The position numbers and the translations under genes were made by a program. A model generated the notes under the pieces. That model searched no databases. It was not told the DNA's origin and saw nothing but the letters and a program-made list of their open reading frames with translations. Below, one piece after another: positions 18,765 through 21,358 of a stretch of DNA of 21,358 bases. The stretch comes from CAJXJP01 sp034111025. Its GTDB lineage: Bacteria > Patescibacteriota > Gracilibacteria > BD1-5 > UBA6164. The stretch spans positions 1-21,358 of the forward strand of contig JAWUYB010000024.1 in the NCBI GenBank assembly GCA_034111025.1, given 5' to 3'. How positions within the stretch are numbered: position 1 is the stretch's first letter; each line of letters opens with the position of its first letter.

Positions 18765-20588
18765 TTATTCAACAGTTACACTTTTCGCTAAATTTTGAGG
18801 TTTATCAACATCTTTTCCGAGTTCCTTTGCAACTTCTACTGAGAAGAGCCAAAGTGGTATAAGAGGGAGAAAAGGGGTAAGAAGAGCATGAGTTTCTGGA
18901 ATAGTAATAATATCATCATAGATTTCTGTGAAATCATCTCATTGAGTTATAATTCATAGAACAGTTCCTGATCTTGCTTTGATTTCTTTGATGTTTGAGA
19001 TTGTTTTGTCTCTTAAGTCTCATTTAGGATTCAGAGCAATAATGGGGAAATCTGGATTTACTAAAGCAAGTGGTCCATGTTTGAGTTCTCCGGTAGAATA
19101 TGCTTCTGCATGGATATAACTGAGCTCCTTGATTTTTAAACTACATTCAGCAGCTGTTCCTTGCAATAGACCTCTTCATAGATAAAAGAAATTTCAATAT
19201 TTACAATATTTTTTAGCAAGTGATGTAATATTTTTTTTATCTTCTAATTGTTTTTCAAGTAATATTGGAAGTTCTCATAGTTTTTCGATTAAGTTTTTAG
19301 CATCTTTATTTTGAAGATTTTTATTTAATCCAAGTGAAATTGCCATAGTAAGGAGAACTCATAATTGACCAATTACATTTTTAGTAGAAGCTACTCATAC
19401 TTCGATACCAGAATGAGTATATAATCCCATATCACACATTCTTGCAATTGTACTTCAAACTACATTTACTATACCGAATGATAAACAATCTTTTTGTTTA
19501 ATCATTTTTAAACATTCTCTTAAATCAGCTGTTTCTCAAGATTGAGATATAACAATATAGAGAGTGTTTTTATTTGGAATAAATTTTTCATATAAAAACT
19601 CTGAACTTATTCTTGCTTCAGTTTGTAAATCTGATAATTCTTTAAACCAACTTGCTCAAACAACTCAGGCAAAATAACTTGACCCAGAAGCTATTATTTC
19701 TATTCTTTCAATATCATACTCATTGAGTTGAGATAGAGTTTCATTTTTAATAGTTCTTGTTTCAAAATCGACTCTTCATTTTAAAGAATTTCTTAAAACA
19801 GTAGGAATTTCATGAATTTCTTTTTCAGTGAATGTTTCAAATAATCATTTATCTGCGGTTTCAAATCTATCATCTATTTCTTCAAAATCTTTTTCTACCT
19901 TATTTCATAGAGCAAATACATCGTATTTTCAATTTTTAATTACAACAGTTTCATTGTCTTCCAGAGTTGTGAATTCAACTGCTACATTACTTACAGCATT
20001 GATATCACTTGATAAGAATACTCAATTTTTACCAAGACCAACTATCATTGGACTTCATAGTTTTACACCAACTAACAGTTCAGGATTTTGTCTATCGATA
20101 ACTGCAATAGCATATGCTCAGACTAATTTAGAAGTAACTTTTTCAATAGTTGTTATAATATTTCCATCAAATAGATCTTCAATAAGTTTTGCAATAACTT
20201 CAGTATCTGTTTCAGAATAAAAAGTATATTTTTTTTCTAGTTCAGCTTTAATAGTCATATAGTTTTCTATAATTCCATTATGTACTACAAAGAATCTTTC
20301 ATTATCTGAATAATGAGGATGAGTATTTTCTATTGTAACTTTTCCATGAGTTGCCCATCTTGTATGAGCAATACCATTGTTATAAGTATAATCTTTATTT
20401 TTATTTGCTTCTACTTTTGCGGCAAGGTTTGAAACTTTTCCAACAGATTTTTCTAAAAATGTTTCTTTTGATTCATTTATACCAAAAACTCCAGCACTAT
20501 CATATCCTCTGTACTCTAGATTTCTTAATCATTCTATTAAAAATGGAAGTGCATTCTCTTTTCAATTATAGGCAAAAATTCCACACAT
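18765..20588 (-). CDS. glmS: Glutamine-fructose-6-phosphate aminotransferase GlmS
   Basis: 607 aa, full length. Makes glucosamine-6-phosphate from fructose-6-phosphate and glutamine, the entry step to UDP-GlcNAc for peptidoglycan and surface sugars. The N-terminal Cys nucleophile is in place (MCGIFAYNG; Cys2 exposed after Met removal), with RNLEYRGYDSAGV, IAHTRWATHG, ENTHPHYSD and VVHNGIIENY of the glutaminase. Two SIS sugar-isomerase domains follow (about 285-415, and 455-590): ASGSSYFAG, ISQSGETADLREC, GIEVGVASTK; then YLGRGLLQGTAAECSLKIKE, AYSTGELKHGPLAL and the C-terminal DKPQNLAKSVTVE. Many glycines are TGA. No glmS ribozyme fold is evident in the short 5' region, and no glmM or glmU is nearby. 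Confidence 0.96.
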
Positions 20589-20646
20589 ATTTTTATTTTT
20601 TAATTTTTATTAACTTTACTTTTCTCAAGAATATAAGAAAAAACAA

Positions 20647-20677
20647 AAGACATATAATATTTATAATTATATGTCTT
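20647..20677 (-). terminator. Terminator of the 127-aa unknown gene
   Basis: On the minus strand a 12-bp perfect stem (AAGACATATAAT, loop of 7) runs into TTGTTTTTTCTT. It overlaps the stop codon at 20667 and separates this gene from glmS. Confidence 0.65.
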
Positions 20678-21050
20678 GAACTATATCTTTTATAGTACTT
20701 AAAGTCAATTCTAGAAGCTCAGGGCTGTTATTTATATCTTCTTGAGAAATAGATTTTTTTCCCTCTAAATTAAGGATAATACGTCTTTCACATAGAGTGA
20801 AAAGTATTTGTTGAAACTCTAAATTATGTTTAAAATTCTGATAAAAACTATACAGAGGAATATGACTATATGGTAGATTTCATGCTATTTGTCTCCATGA
20901 TTTTTTCATGAGTAAATGTTCTATAGAGGATTTAATAAATATGATAGGTGAAATTTTTCTACTAGAAAATCAAGCTTTCTCTAACTTACGAGAAATCATA
21001 TTATAATCTCGAGGTTCGAGTTTGTGAAAACGAATCAACCACATATTCAT
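20667..21050 (-). CDS. Hypothetical protein, basic, possibly HTH-containing
   Basis: 127 aa, not recognised with certainty. It is basic at the N-terminus (MNMWLIRFHKLEPRDYNMIS) and helical throughout, without signal peptide or TM segment. The middle, SWRQIAGNLPYSHIPLYSFY then QNFKHNLEFQQIL, recalls the N-terminal helix-turn-helix domain of IS5/IS402-type transposases (W-R-x-I-x-x-x-L-P then a Y-x-x-F region followed by a helix). If so it would be a stand-alone DNA-binding or transposon-derived piece, and IS3-family sequence lies just to the right. I hold this only weakly. Two TGA codons read as Gly. ATG 21050 or the ATG two codons later could start it. Confidence 0.6.
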
Positions 21051-21089
21051 TTATTGTTTAAAATTATAGATATATATAATATGGAATAA

Positions 21090-21218
21090 TTTAAAAATGA
21101 AAATAAAAAAAGATATCCTAGTTGAACGGATTGAAATAAAGTAGTACTATTTACAAATAATTATTTTTCTTGATGAAATACACTACTTCAAATCACGTAT
21201 AGAGGAATTGATGGCTAA
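21090..21218 (+). other. Startless open frame in the right intergenic region (relic?)
   Basis: The 308-base stretch 21051-21358 holds no complete gene. Between TAA at 21087 and TAA at 21216 one frame stays open with four TGA-Gly codons and reads SGTDGNKVVLFTNNYFSGGN then TLLQITYRGIDG, which looks protein-like. It has no ATG, GTG or TTG start at its beginning, so it may be the tail of a gene cut by an insertion. Chance cannot be excluded. Confidence 0.2.
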
Positions 21219-21246
21219 ATAAAAACGACCTAAAGAGTGAAATGCC

Positions 21247-21358
21247 CCCACTAAAGTATAGTGGAAATAAAAAAGAATTTAATTATTTAAAAGATGATTT
21301 CTGTATTGTACAGGAGTCATTTTTTTTCTGTTCCATTGTGGTCTGTTATTATTATATT
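21247..21358 (-). mobile_element. IS3-family insertion sequence, right-hand end (truncated by window edge)
   Basis: Contains the 3' end of the transposase gene plus about 30 bases to a probable IS end near CCACTAAAGTATAGTGG, which is itself a 6-bp inverted repeat. Positions 21253-21358 repeat 7473-7579. The exact boundary and terminal repeat cannot be fixed without the other end. Confidence 0.6.
21279..21358 (-). CDS. IS3-family transposase, C-terminal end (partial)
   Basis: The last 25 residues, from a codon beginning at 21356, read YNNNRPQWNRKK then MTPVQYRNHLLNN and stop at TAA 21279-21281. The pattern Y-N-x-x-R-x-Q-W-N-x-x-K-M-T-P-V-x-Y-R is the conserved C-terminus of IS3 OrfB, the DDE transposase. 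Unlike the copy near 7.5 kb, the frame is intact. The catalytic core lies outside the window. Confidence 0.75.
   Translation of the reverse strand, partial: YNNNRPQWNRKKMTPVQYRNHLLNN

Noticed and set aside
19828..20220. Plus-strand ORF of 130 codons inside glmS
   Set aside because: It is antisense to conserved GlmS motifs and Ser/Thr-rich as expected of a shadow frame.
20589..20666. glmS ribozyme or riboswitch in the glmS leader
   Set aside because: The 78-base region is nearly all A/T, contains the upstream gene's terminator and lacks room for the ribozyme core.
20351..20695. Plus-strand ORF of 114 codons
   Set aside because: It lies antisense to the GlmS N-terminus, including the catalytic Cys, and crosses the terminator.

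Overview
This very AT-rich window comes from a bacterium that reads TGA as glycine (genetic code 25: Candidatus Absconditabacteria/SR1 and Gracilibacteria/BD1-5, in the Patescibacteria/CPR). In-frame TGA fills invariant glycine positions of catalytic motifs: the MnmA PP-loop, and the Walker A loops of RecQ, PilB and a uridine-kinase-like protein. All 25 recognisable genes end in TAA or TAG, never TGA. Read with the standard code most of these genes break into fragments; read with code 25 nearly the whole window is coding. I cannot tell which of the two lineages it is.

Layout. 1-3201 (+): a 5'-truncated multi-TM sensor histidine kinase, an OmpR-type response regulator and a CYTH-domain phosphohydrolase/cyclase. 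3358-5136 (-): a two-gene unit of a GT4-like glycosyltransferase and a short HrcA repressor. 5137-5531: no intact gene, but a stop-interrupted small membrane ORF on the minus strand. 5532-6296 (+): a 70-aa two-TM protein and a PH-domain (DUF304-like) membrane protein, closed by a strong hairpin. 6384-9982 (+): mnmA, a decayed IS3-family transposase end, then recQ. 10065-10814 (-): RNase HI with a C-terminal zinc-ribbon extension. 10998-13124 (+): a PilB/GspE-type ATPase followed by two small unknown proteins. 13155-13700 (-): a type IV prepilin. 13799-14890 (+): a secreted fibronectin-III protein ending in an LPTTG sorting signal whose glycine is a TGA codon. 14915-15424 (-): a LemA-like membrane protein.

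15485-18056 (+) is a compact operon with a near-consensus promoter: secE, nusG, a membrane-anchored unknown, greA and a DUF212/divergent-PAP2 protein, followed by a uridine-kinase-like gene. 18765-20588 (-) is glmS and 20667-21050 (-) a 127-aa unknown. The right edge (21279-21358, -) is the intact C-terminal end of an IS3-family transposase, about 94% identical to the decayed copy at 7.5 kb.

Functionally the window mixes information processing (SecE/NusG/GreA, RecQ, RNase HI, MnmA), cell-surface attachment (type IV pilus ATPase and prepilin, LPXTG adhesin-like protein, glycosyltransferase, GlmS for amino-sugar supply) and signalling. This fits a small episymbiont-like CPR cell that uses pili and surface proteins, but that lifestyle is inferred. 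Gene starts show no Shine-Dalgarno motif, and most convergent gene ends share bidirectional hairpin terminators. I did not find an obvious new multi-gene defence or mobile system. The most unusual items are the recoded glycines in essential motifs, the RNase HI zinc-ribbon fusion, the glycosyltransferase lacking the usual second glutamate, and the two small genes after the pilus ATPase.
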